Assembly: GCA_027575805.1 (NCBI GenBank)
Contig: JANBPU010000003.1
Span: 357,792 to 421,791 of the forward strand
Direction: 5' to 3'
DNA length: 64,000 nucleotides
DNA from: Mycoemilia scoparia
Lineage: Eukaryota; Kickxellomycota; Kickxellomycetes; Kickxellales; Kickxellaceae
The stretch's first letter is position 1. Each line of letters opens with the position of its first letter. The translations under genes and the position numbers were made by a program. Below, in pieces: positions 1 through 9,140 of the stretch. The notes below the pieces were generated by a model that saw nothing but the letters and a program-made list of their open reading frames with translations, was not told the origin of the DNA and made no database searches.

Positions 1-2
1 AG

Positions 3-293
3 AGGCTTGAATTTGATGATCTTCTACTAAATTCACTGTACAGAATCATGATGGAAAAGGTAGAAGGAGACACCAGTGTAATATATGAAATGGCTAAAAA
101 AATTTTTGATGAACATATGAATAGCCTTGAAGGTTTAGATAAAGGTGGGATACAGGAAGCAAAAGTTGGCTGGATAAAATTGATGGAAAAGGAGCATAAA
201 ATTAGTGTATGCTGCTTTTGTTGCCAGGCAGTGAAAAAGGCCAAAGAAATTCGCAGAAAAAGAAGTGAAAAGAAGGAATATAATGCAAGTTGA
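3..293 (+). CDS. C-terminal fragment of an unknown protein, cut by window edge
   Basis: An open frame runs from the left edge through an internal ATG at 48 to a TGA at 291-293. The frame is open upstream of that ATG, so this may be the last exon of a longer gene. The roughly 96 visible residues are charged and lysine-rich at the end (RRKRSEKK), with a small cysteine cluster (CCFCC). I recognise no family. It could also be the remnant of a decayed element, because a MITE follows 120 bp downstream. Confidence 0.3.
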   Translation, partial: RLEFDDLLLNSLYRIMMEKVEGDTSVIYEMAKKIFDEHMNSLEGLDKGGIQEAKVGWIKLMEKEHKISVCCFCCQAVKKAKEIRRKRSEKKEYNAS

Positions 294-410
294 TGCCAGG
301 AGCTAAATTTTACAACTCTTTTGTGCCTCCCCGCCCCCTCACCACGACCACATACATTACTTACAATGTAGGCTAAATGTGTCAATCTTTAAACATTAGA
401 AAAATCATCA

Positions 411-530
411 TATGGATCATAGTTTTTGAAGGGTGACTTTTGGTGGCCAACGATTAAAGGGGAAACTACAGCCAAATGGATGATCACCATTTGTTAGTAG
501 ATGGTCACCCTTCAAAAATAATAATTCATA
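411..530. mobile_element. MITE family 1, copy A
   Basis: A 120-bp unit bounded by TA on each side, with near-perfect terminal inverted repeats of about 27 bp containing TTTTTGAAGGGTGAC at the left and its complement at the right. The interior is non-coding. It matches seven other units in this window, and copy G (40087) is nearly identical to it in the same orientation. Confidence 0.85.
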
Positions 531-780
531 TTCAAAATAAACTTTAAGCACTATAAATGGTATATATTAGCATGGCCTCTTCTAAATAACTCCTTAGTTA
601 GTTTCTATTCAAATAAATTTGAATTTCGACAAATCATCTTAAATATGTTTTCAGTATTTAATTTACCAATGTTTGTTTCGAAATATAAGACTGTGGGCAG
701 AAAAAAGACAGATAGCCAGCCAGCTAGCTAGCCAGTACTGATCTATGTTGCTAAGAACTTGCCACACTTTACTGCGTACT

Positions 781-833
781 GCTACTACTACTAATACTAC
801 TACTAATGGTAATGATAATAATAATAATAATAA
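781..833. repeat. CTA/ATA trinucleotide microsatellite
   Basis: Imperfect runs of ACT followed by AAT units lie about 100 bp past the tyrosinase stop codon, probably in or just beyond its 3' UTR. Confidence 0.8.
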
Positions 834-936
834 AAGAAAAAACTACAATATATCCCCCCAACCAACCACTGTGAAATAAAGAAATTGATGAGAGCCTTGT
901 GTAGGAGGAGGTGGGATATTAGAGAAAGAAAACAGA

Positions 937-2208
937 CTAAGGTGCAAGATATTCCCAAGCATACAAACCACTCTTGTCGTATGGAGTGCGATAGCCTGCA
1001 CTGTTCAAATCATCGATGAATTCATAGCTAAGCTGCTCAACACGACGGATCATGGTCTCGTTGAGGTGGTTCTCCTCAATAGACTCTTTGGTGATGATGG
1101 GTGGGTATGGAAGAATGGCACCATTGTTTTCACCATGCTCGGTGTAAAGCTGTTTCCATTTTCCTGGGATCGGCGGCAGAACGGACTGCATCCAGTTGAG
1201 GTCAAGACCATGTGGGAACCACTTATCCAAGATGCTCTTTGGCAGCTTGAGCAAGGGGTGGTTGGACATGGGGTGTGCGGAGTACTCGCGCAAATCCTCT
1301 GGGGCAAAATGGCCATTGGGGATTCCATGTTCGGGGTTTCCAATTGTATCGTATTGGTAGCACGAGATGCCGCTTCCCAAACGGATTATGTTGTGAACGG
1401 GATCCTGGTAGTGGGTCAGGCGATCTTCAATTGTTGTCTCATCGCCATGGTATGAGCGACCGGTGTAGTCCTCGATGCGACTCTCCCTCATCGACTGCCA
1501 GGTCGCCCAAAGACGGTCAATGTTGGCGTGATGCACATAGAAGCCCAGGTCGGTTGGGGACCAGTCTTCGGGCATGTCTCCTCCCATGCCGACATGAACC
1601 TCGCGATGGAGAGTCATCTCGATGATTTCGCGGAAGGAGTTGAGATCATCGGTGATCTGGAGGACAGAGGCGATGAACTCTGGAGAGTGCCACGGCTTTA
1701 TATACTGGCCATTATCCCAGGTATGTGTAAAGCAGTGGGGAGTTGGGAACTCAAAGTGCCAGTTCGCCTGGACGCCGTCAGTCACACACCCGCCGGTCTT
1801 GTTGACACCTCCGTTGCTTCCCAGATACTTTCCGCTAAGCACGACGCTGGACGCGGGGTCGTAAAAATCTCTGGACGCATCCCAGTAGGGCATTGTGATG
1901 TTCGGATTGATGGCTCTCATCTGGTGCTCAAAATCGATGATGGCTCTGCGATGCCATGAAAAAAATTCGGTGTAGCCGTGTAGGAAATGGTAGTTATCGC
2001 GGTGGACCCTTGACATGCGCTCCAGGGCACCATCCTTCTGCAACGTGGTGAGCACCTCGGCAAAGGTATCCCACTCCTCTTTGGACAAGTCGCGGATTTC
2101 GCGGCGGACAATGGTTTGGTCGCATCTGCCGGTGCTAGTCGCCAGCGGTTTGGCCAGCAGCAGTGGAGCACACAGCAGCAACAGCAGCAGAAAGGCTGTG
2201 ACAGACAT
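937..2208 (-). CDS. secreted tyrosinase
   Basis: A type-3 copper enzyme that oxidises phenols to quinones (melanin or wall chemistry). Single exon, 423 residues. Residues 1-20 form a signal peptide (MSVTAFLLLLLLCAPLLLAK), implying secretion. The CuA site holds His69, His74, His77 and His86 in the stretch ending FFSWHRR. The CuB site has HREVH (201-205) and HHANIDRLW (226-234). Typical ligand spacing is kept, so the enzyme should be active. The length fits the short secreted fungal/bacterial-like class rather than the long C-terminally processed mushroom type. No intron is seen. The start is the first ATG before the signal peptide, and a TATA-like box lies about 170 bp upstream. Phenoloxidase specificity (mono- versus diphenol) cannot be read from sequence. 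Confidence 0.93.
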   Translation of the reverse strand: MSVTAFLLLLLLCAPLLLAKPLATSTGRCDQTIVRREIRDLSKEEWDTFAEVLTTLQKDGALERMSRVHRDNYHFLHGYTEFFSWHRRAIIDFEHQMRAINPNITMPYWDASRDFYDPASSVVLSGKYLGSNGGVNKTGGCVTDGVQANWHFEFPTPHCFTHTWDNGQYIKPWHSPEFIASVLQITDDLNSFREIIEMTLHREVHVGMGGDMPEDWSPTDLGFYVHHANIDRLWATWQSMRESRIEDYTGRSYHGDETTIEDRLTHYQDPVHNIIRLGSGISCYQYDTIGNPEHGIPNGHFAPEDLREYSAHPMSNHPLLKLPKSILDKWFPHGLDLNWMQSVLPPIPGKWKQLYTEHGENNGAILPYPPIITKESIEENHLNETMIRRVEQLSYEFIDDLNSAGYRTPYDKSGLYAWEYLAP

Positions 2209-2374
2209 GGCTGTGAGTATATGATATCAGGCGAATTAAGTTCTACCTTATACAAACAGAAGAGATTCCGTATGGAATATAGACAACGGTATTTGATTTG
2301 AGTAGAACACAGGCTTACAGGACAAAGAGAACAAAACTCCAATCTCACCCGGAAGTGGAGGACGGGAAGATGGG

Positions 2375-2383
2375 CATTTTATA
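2375..2383 (-). promoter_or_regulatory. TATA-like box of the tyrosinase gene
   Basis: The minus strand reads TATAAAATG, about 170 bp upstream of the tyrosinase start codon, and allows a 5' leader of roughly 140 nt. It is the best such box in the region; no experiment supports it. Confidence 0.45.
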
Positions 2384-4812
2384 GATAATTCGCGATTGAT
2401 CAAACTTCCGATAGAGAGAGCGAGGGATGAAACCCCTTTTTCGCTAGGCCACTTTATCAAAAAGTCGCAGTAAATAAGATTCTTAGTCCCTATAAATAGT
2501 TAGGTACTAAACATTCACGATTGAAATTTAGTATGATGAAAATACAAACCAATATGTAAAACACATGTTGATATGGAACTTCTCTGTGATGTGTGTAGTA
2601 TAGGCACTGAAGGCAGTCATACCCAATACAGAGCTCGACTAATGGAGTATACTGCACAATATCCCCATCTGTCCTATTTTAAAAAGTACCCAACAAACCA
2701 GCATTGTTTGTGAGGCAGCACTTCATGGGTTTTTGTAGACGCAGCGCTCGCTGCTGAGTATGTATGCAATTGTGAATTTGATATCAATAGAAACATCCAA
2801 ATTGGCCGAATTGGAATCATGGCGCAAGATTCTACATGTGGGATCAATGGCAACTCATTTGTTGATTTCCAGTTACTCTGCCATTTACTTTATTGAGTGG
2901 CATTATTGTTTTTGTCCTTTAATATATGTCAGCACGCCTATAACATTCTCCCCGCTCTCGCTTACTAAGGAGGGCAAGCCCACCTGACCGCGCACAGCAC
3001 CACAAAATAGTGCTTTTTATGTGGAGACCAAGATGCCTTTTTAGGTTACAGATGGGAAGAGAGAGAGAGAGAGAGAGAGAGAGGTTAGAATCCTCAGAGA
3101 ATATAAAATATAACCGAATTTATCAAAGCTATCATCAAGGCAGTGGCGCACACCATATCAATAGGAGATGTTGCATGATAATACATTTGTGCGAGTATTT
3201 TGAAGAGTGACTGTTTGCTAATAAACTGTGGGTGGTTGCCCTTCAAAAATAACTGCCTATATTCCATCCAGCTTGATATATGGAGAGATTTGGGATCCAT
3301 TGTCAGTCTTTAAACTCAATAAAGATGCGTCTCTGACAGCAGAATAATTTACTCACGCCTGCCTACCCCCAAAGTTCTTTATCTGGATGTTTGAAACATG
3401 TCTCCGGCTTGAGCCCGCACTAGAAAAAATTGCTAGTATATACAGGTCGCCACATTTGTACATAACCCATGCCCTATGAATAATCCCAACATTGCGTGCT
3501 AATGGGAATTCCAGTGGGCCACAGACACATCAATGACAAGCATGAGAGAAGAGAATCTTGCTTGAAGCCGCCACTTTGTTTGAAACCAAGCCTCAATACA
3601 TAAGCTTGCTTCTTGTGTACGACATATTTTGCTTGTTGGCTGTTGTTTTGCTATTCCAACATCCATTAATAATAATACTAATAATGATAATGATAATACT
3701 ACTACTACTACCATCCCATCCTCATCATCATCATCACCAATAATACTGATGCCACTGATCTCAATACACACAGGTATTTATTTATGAATCTCTGTATGTT
3801 CAGGCAGTGCATGTTCCGGTATATGTTGCCAAGAATCCAGCACTGTGTCCACCCTAAGGCGATAAATTGGCCTATACATGCAGAATTATCACTGCGGCTG
3901 ACTAGATGGGGGCCATTTAGCCAATAAGAATAGAGGTGTTCGGAGCAACATGATGCTTGGCCATTTTAACGGACATTTGGGCGCTGGTGGCATCAGCTGG
4001 TTTTCTGAAATTCGATGTAAGCCGTTTTATTAATGTGTCTTTTCTCGAGAGCATACCAGCTCACCATTTCAACAGCCATGCATACATACAAACCGCAGAT
4101 TAGATGCTTGAAAAAACGTGTGCTTGGGAAACGTAATGCCCCCCCAAAAAATCCCACCTCTACTTTACATTTTGCATTAGCCAATAATCCACCCTATTCT
4201 ATCCCTGTATAAACGCAGAGCTGCGCCATGCTTAGAGGTACGACAGCCAGATGATGGCGCTTTACTACAATTAATCGCCCATGAGTATCCAAAATACCAG
4301 GGATCGTTTCTCTCATGAGTGTCACCACACTCACAACTGGATTTCCCCCAATTCTTTTTCCCAATGAACATGAATTGCTGGCTCCTGGGAAAAGACTGTG
4401 TTTCTCATCACAATATATCATCGTCATGGCCATCATATATATAGAGTAGAATTAATGTCAGAGAGCAAACATGCCAGTTGGGGCTGCCATAATATATCAT
4501 TAATCCATTTACAATCAGAAAAGACTTCTGTTGCGATGCATGGCGCGAAAGTCCATATATCATCAGCCATGTTCCTCGAAAGCATTGTCTGGCTTTGAAT
4601 GGTCCATCGTCCATTGATGGCCCGGAATGAATACTCCCCAATGCCTTAAACTGATTATCAGGTTGAAGTAAGAATTGGTATTTTTGTTCTTTGAATAGCT
4701 TTTACTGAAACAATTGCGACATGCCGTAAAAACCAAAGAGGGTCTTTGAATACAAAACATATACACAAAGCGCTACATCTCGTGGTGGTTATGGTCTGCA
4801 AACTATCCAGGC
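2384..4812. other. 2.4-kb intergenic region, no convincing gene
   Basis: Only short ORFs in all frames, none with recognisable domains. It holds a degenerate family-1 MITE (3195-3261), a GA microsatellite (about 3059-3083), an ATA/ATC-rich tract (about 3664-3735) and a short TG run (4841-4856, just inside the NAC-beta terminal intron). Confidence 0.7.
3195..3261. mobile_element. MITE family 1, copy B (internally deleted, degenerate)
   Basis: TTTTGAAGAGTGAC at the left and GCCCTTCAAAAATAA at the right match the family-1 ends. About 50 bp of the interior is missing relative to the full copies. Confidence 0.65.
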
Positions 4813-5665
4813 TTATTTCTCAATCTTGGCATTCTCCCTATGTGTGTGTGTGTGTTGGTTAAACGTAGAGAGAGAGAATGTTGTGAGTATGTGGTTATGT
4901 TTATAAAATAGAATTTGGGATGCTTTACCCATGACGCTGATACAAATATAGATTATACTTACAGAGCCTCGACAAGCTCGGGAACCTCTTCGCCCTTCTG
5001 TGCATTCTCGGCAGCCTTGGCAAAGGCCTCGGGGTTGGCATCCTTGTACGACTTCATGCGCTGGAGAAGCTCAAGGTAGTCGGCCTCGAGATCCTTGATA
5101 GCAGATGGAACCTGGGAGGCATCTATTGGCCGGCACGGGTTATTAAACAATACATGCATCATTAACGCTGATCTCTGGAGCAACTTTAGCTCGAACATGC
5201 GTGTATGTATAGGCATAGGCCGCATCTGGCCCTATGCATAATAATTAAGGTAAACCACTTACCCTTCTCTTCGCTGTGGCCAGTGATGGAGAAGACATTG
5301 TTGGAAACAGCAGAGGCAGTCACTACAAATATCGTTGAAGGAATAAACATTAGTATAATTATTATTTGCGCCAAAGAACAATACTACCACTGCTGCCACT
5401 ACGTCTTCAATATACGTATTATGGATAGGAAGAAGGATTTACCTTGTGGGCTGGCAAAGTGGCGAACCTTTCCGGTTGTCGAGAACATGTTGACGTGCTC
5501 AATTCCAGGGACGGGGCGGAATTTGAGGTTTCTGTAGAAGCCACTGAGCTTGGTGTCCTCCTTAACGGCGGGCTTGGTGGCGGGCTTCTTGGTCTTGCGG
5601 CGAGGAGTGCCTTTTCCACCAATGCGGGCTTGCTGTTGAAGCTTGGCTAGGGCAGCGGGGTCCAT
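4813..5665 (-). CDS. EGD1: nascent polypeptide-associated complex subunit beta
   Basis: NAC-beta (BTF3/Egd1) pairs with NAC-alpha at the ribosome exit tunnel and shields nascent chains. Four exons: 5665-5443, 5322-5263, 5122-4963 and 4837-4813, giving 155 residues, the usual length. The N-terminus MDPAALAKLQQQARIGGKG with the following RRK block is the ribosome-binding region. PGIEHVNMF and NVFSITGHSEEK belong to the NAC domain, and the C-terminus EEVPELVEALENAKIEK is acidic as in the family. All introns are GT-AG with matching phases. If the 25-nt terminal exon is ignored, a TAA inside the GTAAGT donor makes the protein look shorter. NAC identity is firm; the exact splice of the last exon is inferred. 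Confidence 0.93.
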
Positions 5666-6810
5666 ACTGGAATATATATGTGTGTGGATTTCTATACGTT
5701 TATACACGGGCCTCAATTAGGTCACTCTCTGAAACATTTTCCCCGCAATTGGACTCCAACAGGGGGCTAATTTAAATGATCGGATGGATCGCATCTCAAT
5801 AGAAGGGTTGAATTTTCTGGATTTCAACAACATATACAACTTACTCTAAAACTCAGTGACTAACTTTAAAGAGGTTGCAAATCGAGAAGGATTGCACCAG
5901 TATGCTCTGAATTTGCTTGGTAAAGCCACCACCACTCCAACAGTGGTGGCCACCTGCCTTGACAGACACACAAGAGGGAGCCTGCTCAAAGGCTGATCAG
6001 CTTACAAAACTTTTCGTAATTGGGTGATTGTGATCAGCAGGAATTGTTGGCTTGATTTGTGTGGTTTGAAACTTGGAGTCAAAAAGATCCTGGAATTTAG
6101 AGCTAACTCTTGCAAATAAACAACATTCAAGCTATTTTCCTAAACATCGAGCCATCCACTAGAGAAGATCGGGGTATGCATACTAGGCAACAATGCGCGA
6201 TCTGTATCTGTAAGAAAGTGAACAGTCTTGCTAGCAAATATGTGTACTGCGCAGAGCCACTTTATATTTGAATGACACCAAATTAGGCCGCCCTGATACT
6301 GAATACATACTGGAGCGTGCAAGCCATTGATATGCCACCAACACCACTGCACACGTACCTATTGTTAAAAACCAATGGTCGCCCAAATAGTGCCTAGAAT
6401 AGATAAAATGCCTACTGAAGCTGAAGATTGGAAATTCGATACATTCAAAGATGTCTACAATGTCAGCTGATGGCTGCATGCGTTTTATCATGCAGCAAAT
6501 AAATAGCAGGAATCACTAATAGTCTATCTTCCTATCGCAACAATGCCCTTGCAAGCAGTTTAATCAAGCATCCGGTATTCTATAGTATACAGCAAAAGGA
6601 TGCGCATTAGCCATATAGTCAATCTCTTTGGAGGTACTGGAGATAGTCTTGGAAAATCCAAGCCCAATTTAGAGAAACAAAACGGCACGTGGGTAATAGG
6701 GGGAGGACAAAGGCTTGCCCCTTTAAACAACAAGATGTGGATTCGCTCGAATGATTCGCAGCCATCATACTCGATGAAATCTACCTGGATTCCCGCCCGG
6801 CGGTGGCTTT
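5666..6810. other. intergenic region, no gene recognised
   Basis: About 1.1 kb upstream of NAC-beta. ORFs are short and without family features. I see no repeat copy or RNA gene here. Confidence 0.6.
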
Positions 6811-7280
6811 TTAATTAGGTTTAAACTGGCGCCTGGTTTCCGAAATGACGCCATAAGGTTGCCATAGATCATGGCCAAGCGACCTTGGTCCTGGTGAAAA
6901 GCTGCTCGCTGGCTGCATTGAAATTGCACTGATCCCAGGTCTCCGAGCAGATATCGAAGTGTTGTGTAAACAGAAAAAGCATGTGTTGATGCAGAAAAGG
7001 TCCAGGGGGCAGAATGAAGGCATATCGCACTTACGTGTTGTGACCATACGTTGCATGTCTTAACAAGTGCTCGCTTGGGGCCTGAGGTGGCAGGATCTCC
7101 ATCCAGGTGCACCAGGCTGTTCCTCCTTACATTTTGGGCTGGGATGGGAGCGACTATTCTAGCCACGCCTTTAGAGAAGAATCTGCCAATGTCCAGGTAT
7201 TGCTCTACAAACTTTGTCATCGGCGTTTCCATACAGCCATCCGATGAACCAGAGACTCGAGATTTCGTTGCTGAGGCCAT
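6811..7280 (-). CDS. hypothetical 115-residue protein, two exons (tentative)
   Basis: Exon 1 (7280-7035) encodes 82 residues from ATG in a good context and ends exactly at a GTAAGT donor. A phase-0 acceptor (TGCAG) at 6913 opens exon 2 (6912-6811), adding 33 residues to a TAA. The protein is basic, has an RRNSL motif that would suit a basophilic kinase, and ends ETRRQFKPN. No family is recognised. Exon 1 is also open through the intron in the same frame, so a read-through form ending near 6765 is possible. The intron-like signals argue for a real gene, but coding evidence is weak. Confidence 0.4.
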
Positions 7281-7851
7281 TCTAGCAGCGTTTGCAAAGA
7301 TATGATATGAAACTCTACACCCATGATAAAAGCATTGGGTACACACGGGTTTCTAATCCAAACGAGCCAAGTATATACTTACTTTGCGATCTTTTCGTGC
7401 TGGCTTCAAGTATCTGTGGTGGCCATGTATCTGGCTGAATCCTGAATACACCATGGCTATACACACCATTTTGCAAGGGCTTGAGCAAGGGTTCCACAAA
7501 GAGATGTCCAGATGGTATCACCCATATGTATCCTTATAAAGTGGGCATATCAGCTGCTGCAAACATATTGTTGTATAGTCTGAAACTATGATCATGCAAA
7601 CATCTCTGCGGAATTTTTATATCATTAGCAACTTGCGGCAACAAAAGGGGGAGGCCGCCAGGCTATGCTGCTGTTCTGTATCGCATATTGTATGGCGCTA
7701 TTTCATAGACAAACAGATACCACCGTTCCATAGCATCCATATAAAGCCCGCCTTTCCTCCCGAACTCCCCAAGTTAGTTTTCCAAATTCTATATTTGCTT
7801 TTCTCATATCCCATCCAAGAGGTATAATAGTTTGCGCTTACTTTCCAAACA
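7281..7851. other. intergenic spacer between two small divergent genes
   Basis: 570 bp between the minus-strand gene starting at 7280 and the plus-strand gene starting at 7852. It would carry both promoters. A TATAAT-like stretch lies about 25 bp before 7852. No repeat copy is seen. Confidence 0.5.
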
Positions 7852-8142
7852 ATGTCACACTTTGGCGGCCCCCTGGAGTACGATGACACTGCTTCCAGAT
7901 CCTTGTCCATGACCCACACGGATATCGCTATGCTTGCTTACACACTGCACAGAACAAAGCAGGATAAGGCCGCCAGGGAAAAACTAATGGCCGAAAAGAC
8001 CAATCGTTTGAACGCGAGTCCCAGCACGGCCAGCAACGCGACCACGACCACGACCACGACCATCACAACCACCATAACCACTACTCACCACAACCACCAT
8101 CCCCCTGAAAGGAAATCTCGTGGTGCTTGGTTCCTGCATTAG
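7852..8142 (+). CDS. hypothetical 96-residue Thr/His-rich protein
   Basis: Single open frame from ATG (context AACAATGTC) to TAG. The first 60 residues are mixed and hydrophilic (FGGPLEYDD, THTDIAMLAYTLHR, REKLMAEKTNR). They are followed by a run of Thr with Asn/Ile and then HHNHHPP, encoded by ACC/ACA repeats near 8038-8095. No known domain, signal peptide or membrane segment. The stop codon lies two bases before MITE copy C, so the 3' UTR is formed by that element. It may be a real lineage-specific gene or a chance ORF over a repeat. Confidence 0.45.
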   Translation: MSHFGGPLEYDDTASRSLSMTHTDIAMLAYTLHRTKQDKAAREKLMAEKTNRLNASPSTASNATTTTTTTITTTITTTHHNHHPPERKSRGAWFLH

Positions 8143-8144
8143 CA

Positions 8145-8264
8145 TATGGGTGATAATTTTTGAAGGGTGGCCATCTGCTAATAGATTGTGATCACTTATT
8201 TGGCTGTGGTTGTCCCTATAATCGTTGGCCACCAAAAGTCACCCTTCGAAAATTATGATCCATA
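8145..8264. mobile_element. MITE family 1, copy C
   Basis: A 120-bp TA-bounded unit with ends TGATAATTTTTGAAGGGTGG and the complementary GTCACCCTTCGAAAATTATG. The interior runs in the opposite orientation to copies A and G. It starts two bases after the stop codon of the 7852-8142 ORF. Confidence 0.87.
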
Positions 8265-9140
8265 TAACGCTCGCTACAAGCTTAAGAAGCCTGTGTGTAG
8301 TAGCAAGGGCTTCCCAGTACTACGCTAGTTTGGATTGGCTCATCGCCATCTCCTCCATGTTCTTTTATCCCTTTTGTGCTGTTAAATTATTTAATGCCAT
8401 TTCTGCTTTCCCAATATCTCAAACCCCCCTCATCATCATCATTATGTTTTGCTAATCCCCTTAGATAATAATAATAATAATAACAATATTGTTGTTGTTC
8501 AACTCCAGGCTGCTTCACCGCGCATTTATAGCATAAAGCAACTGATTTCCCAGGTTATAGCAAGCCAGAATTCTTTGCCAAAGGGCTCCTTCTCTCTATG
8601 GGAGCAAGCTATCTATCTCAGGGATCACATACGCCTTACTTTGTCTTTTGCGTGGCCAAATGCCAGCCAGTGGTGCAAAGGGCGCCTGGAACAGTGACAC
8701 TTCACAAAGATACGCTATAGCCTCTTTGCCCAGCCTTTATATGATATTTACAAACACGACAGGCCTTTTGAGCATCATTGCACTACCACACTTTGCTGCA
8801 CTGGTATAAGCCAACCACAGCGCACCCGAATATTTATACGTAAACGTTTTGTTTGCTATGGTTGTTTTTGTTGAAACCAGCCTGGTGATGATGACTTGAT
8901 TTTAAAACCTCTGTGGCTGGACTGTATTCCATAGACTGCATTTTTGTCCAATCCTTTCTCTCCTCTCCCTTTTTATGCCCATCCTTCTATACCCACTAGA
9001 ATAAACACAACACACCACCCTTATTCTTCTTATTCTTCTTCTTCCTACTCCTCCTACTCCTCCTTTGATTTCTCATTTTATCTATCTATTCCTACACCAT
9101 TCTCAATTTAGCCTTGTATTTACTATTTTCTCTTTAAACC
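8265..9140. promoter_or_regulatory. upstream region of V-ATPase subunit a with CT-rich tract
   Basis: Non-coding. An AAT microsatellite lies near 8465-8485. A strong pyrimidine tract (TTCTTCTT then CTCCTACTCC) covers 9021-9065, 75-120 bp before the ATG. CT-rich tracts at this distance are common near the transcription start of highly expressed fungal genes, so a core promoter role is inferred. Confidence 0.5.
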
